64,000 bases of DNA, taken from assembly GCA_039976075.1 (NCBI GenBank), contig JBDWFY010000018.1, positions 62,001-126,000 of the forward strand. Direction: 5' to 3'. Positions 63,408 through 64,000 of the stretch are shown in pieces. The notes under the pieces were generated by a model, which saw nothing but the letters and a program-made list of their open reading frames with translations, was not told where the DNA came from and did not search any database. The position numbers and the translations under genes were made by a program. This DNA is from JBDWFY01 sp039976075. Lineage in GTDB: Bacteria > Pseudomonadota > Alphaproteobacteria > Rhizobiales > Stappiaceae. How positions within the stretch are numbered: position 1 is the stretch's first letter; each line of letters opens with the position of its first letter.

Positions 63408-64000
63408 GATCTTTCTCGGCTTTGGCGCGATCTGTCAGTGACGCTGGTGCATTGGGATACTTTTGGAGCAGCTCGCTATAAGTGGCACAGGCAGCTTGCT
63501 GCTCGCCCATACCGTTCAGCGATAGACCCAGTTTCAGCAAACTCTCACCGACTTTCTCAGTATTGGGGTAATCGGAGTAACTTTTGAGAAACGCATCCGC
63601 GGCCTCCCGATAAAGCCCCCTCGCATAGTAACTTTCGCCGAGCCAATATTGTGCGTTTGCCGCCAATGGGTCGTTTGGGTTATCAGCCAAAAACTGGGTA
63701 AATTGTTGTTGGGCACCCGGATAATTGCCGTTTAGCAAATTTCCATAAGCCTCATCATAGAGCCCGCGGCCACCTCCGGCAGCCGGCGCGGCTGTCGCAA
63801 CCTGATTATTGTCAACCGCCTGACGATTGGCCTGAGGTGTCGTGCCGGATTGTCCATCTGCGATCGCGCCTAGATCGAGCGGGCGCCCGCCGCCACCATC
63901 GGATGCTTGCCCTTGAGCCCCGGGCTCGAGCTGCAGGTCACCCAGGTTTTGAACCGTTGTGTCGTTGGCAGAGGCAACTGTTCCGGAAGCCCCGGGAGCC
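63391..64000 (-). CDS. cpoB: Tol-Pal system TPR protein CpoB (YbgF), 5' end outside window
   Basis: The frame is open to the right edge, so the start lies outside the window. The C-terminal 115 residues are three TPR-like repeats (YDEAYGNLLNGNYPGAQQQFTQFL, AQYWLGESYYARGLYREAADAF, SLLKLGLSLNGMGEQQAACATY) of the YbgF/CpoB family. Before them lies a proline-, glycine- and asparagine-rich linker. It is periplasmic and coordinates outer-membrane constriction with peptidoglycan synthesis at division. Its end overlaps the tilS start. Confidence 0.9.
   Translation of the reverse strand, partial: APGASGTVASANDTTVQNLGDLQLEPGAQGQASDGGGGRPLDLGAIADGQSGTTPQANRQAVDNNQVATAAPAAGGGRGLYDEAYGNLLNGNYPGAQQQFTQFLADNPNDPLAANAQYWLGESYYARGLYREAADAFLKSYSDYPNTEKVGESLLKLGLSLNGMGEQQAACATYSELLQKYPNAPASLTDRAKAEKDRAGCG

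Overview
The window is chromosomal DNA of an alphaproteobacterium, most likely of the order Hyphomicrobiales (Rhizobiales). Evidence: the housekeeping order cpoB-tilS-ftsH-glmM, an Omp25/Omp31-type beta-barrel protein, a serC-serA operon preceded by the alphaproteobacterial serC leader RNA, and an alphaproteobacterial RpoH-type promoter in front of ftsH. No species can be named from the sequence alone.

Layout. (1) 1-10.9 kb is a surface-glycan locus: a NeuB-family sialic-acid-type synthase (cut by the window edge), a GT2 glycosyltransferase, an SpsF-like cytidylyltransferase, a degenerate PseH/PseI remnant, a GT42/DUF115-like protein, a PhyH-like dioxygenase, two GT4-like transferases, a UDP-HexNAc dehydrogenase (wbpA-like), another glycosyltransferase and a sulfotransferase. 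(2) 10.9-13.8 kb holds serA and serC. (3) 13.81-56.56 kb is an integrated element of about 42.7 kb. It is bounded by a 44-bp direct repeat (two mismatches) that is the core of the serC leader RNA. A tyrosine integrase and an overlapping HTH/excisionase-like gene abut the right repeat. (4) 56.6-64 kb resumes the chromosome: the original serC promoter, a small membrane protein, an outer-membrane protein, glmM, ftsH, tilS and cpoB (cut by the window edge).

The element is a prophage skeleton. On the minus strand it has an XRE regulator, an AlpA-like protein, a P4/D5-type primase-helicase and terminase small and large subunits at the right, and a lytic-transglycosylase-bearing virion protein and a large internal-virion-like protein at the left. 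I see no portal, capsid or tail-tube gene. Where these would be expected (about 22.9-48.1 kb) lies a mosaic cargo: a GH19-type endolysin, BrnT/BrnA, four serine-hydrolase-type genes (one broken), a divergent trypsin/SGNH pair, several pairs of membrane-anchored and exported proteins of unknown function, an anchored M15 peptidase, an envelope-targeted protein with a tail-collar-like end, and a histidine kinase-receiver-class III nucleotide cyclase operon. Outside the cargo, at the ends of the skeleton, lie a Panacea-domain/membrane-protein pair (putative toxin-antitoxin), a second exported collar-like protein and a TIR-like membrane protein.

The strongest candidates for new biology are the kinase-receiver-cyclase operon (a signalling cassette of the kind used in antiphage defence, with an unusual combination of parts), the Panacea/membrane pair, the trypsin/SGNH pair, and the use of a structured leader RNA of an essential biosynthetic operon as a phage attachment site. 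All functional statements rest on motif recognition by eye; no database search was possible.
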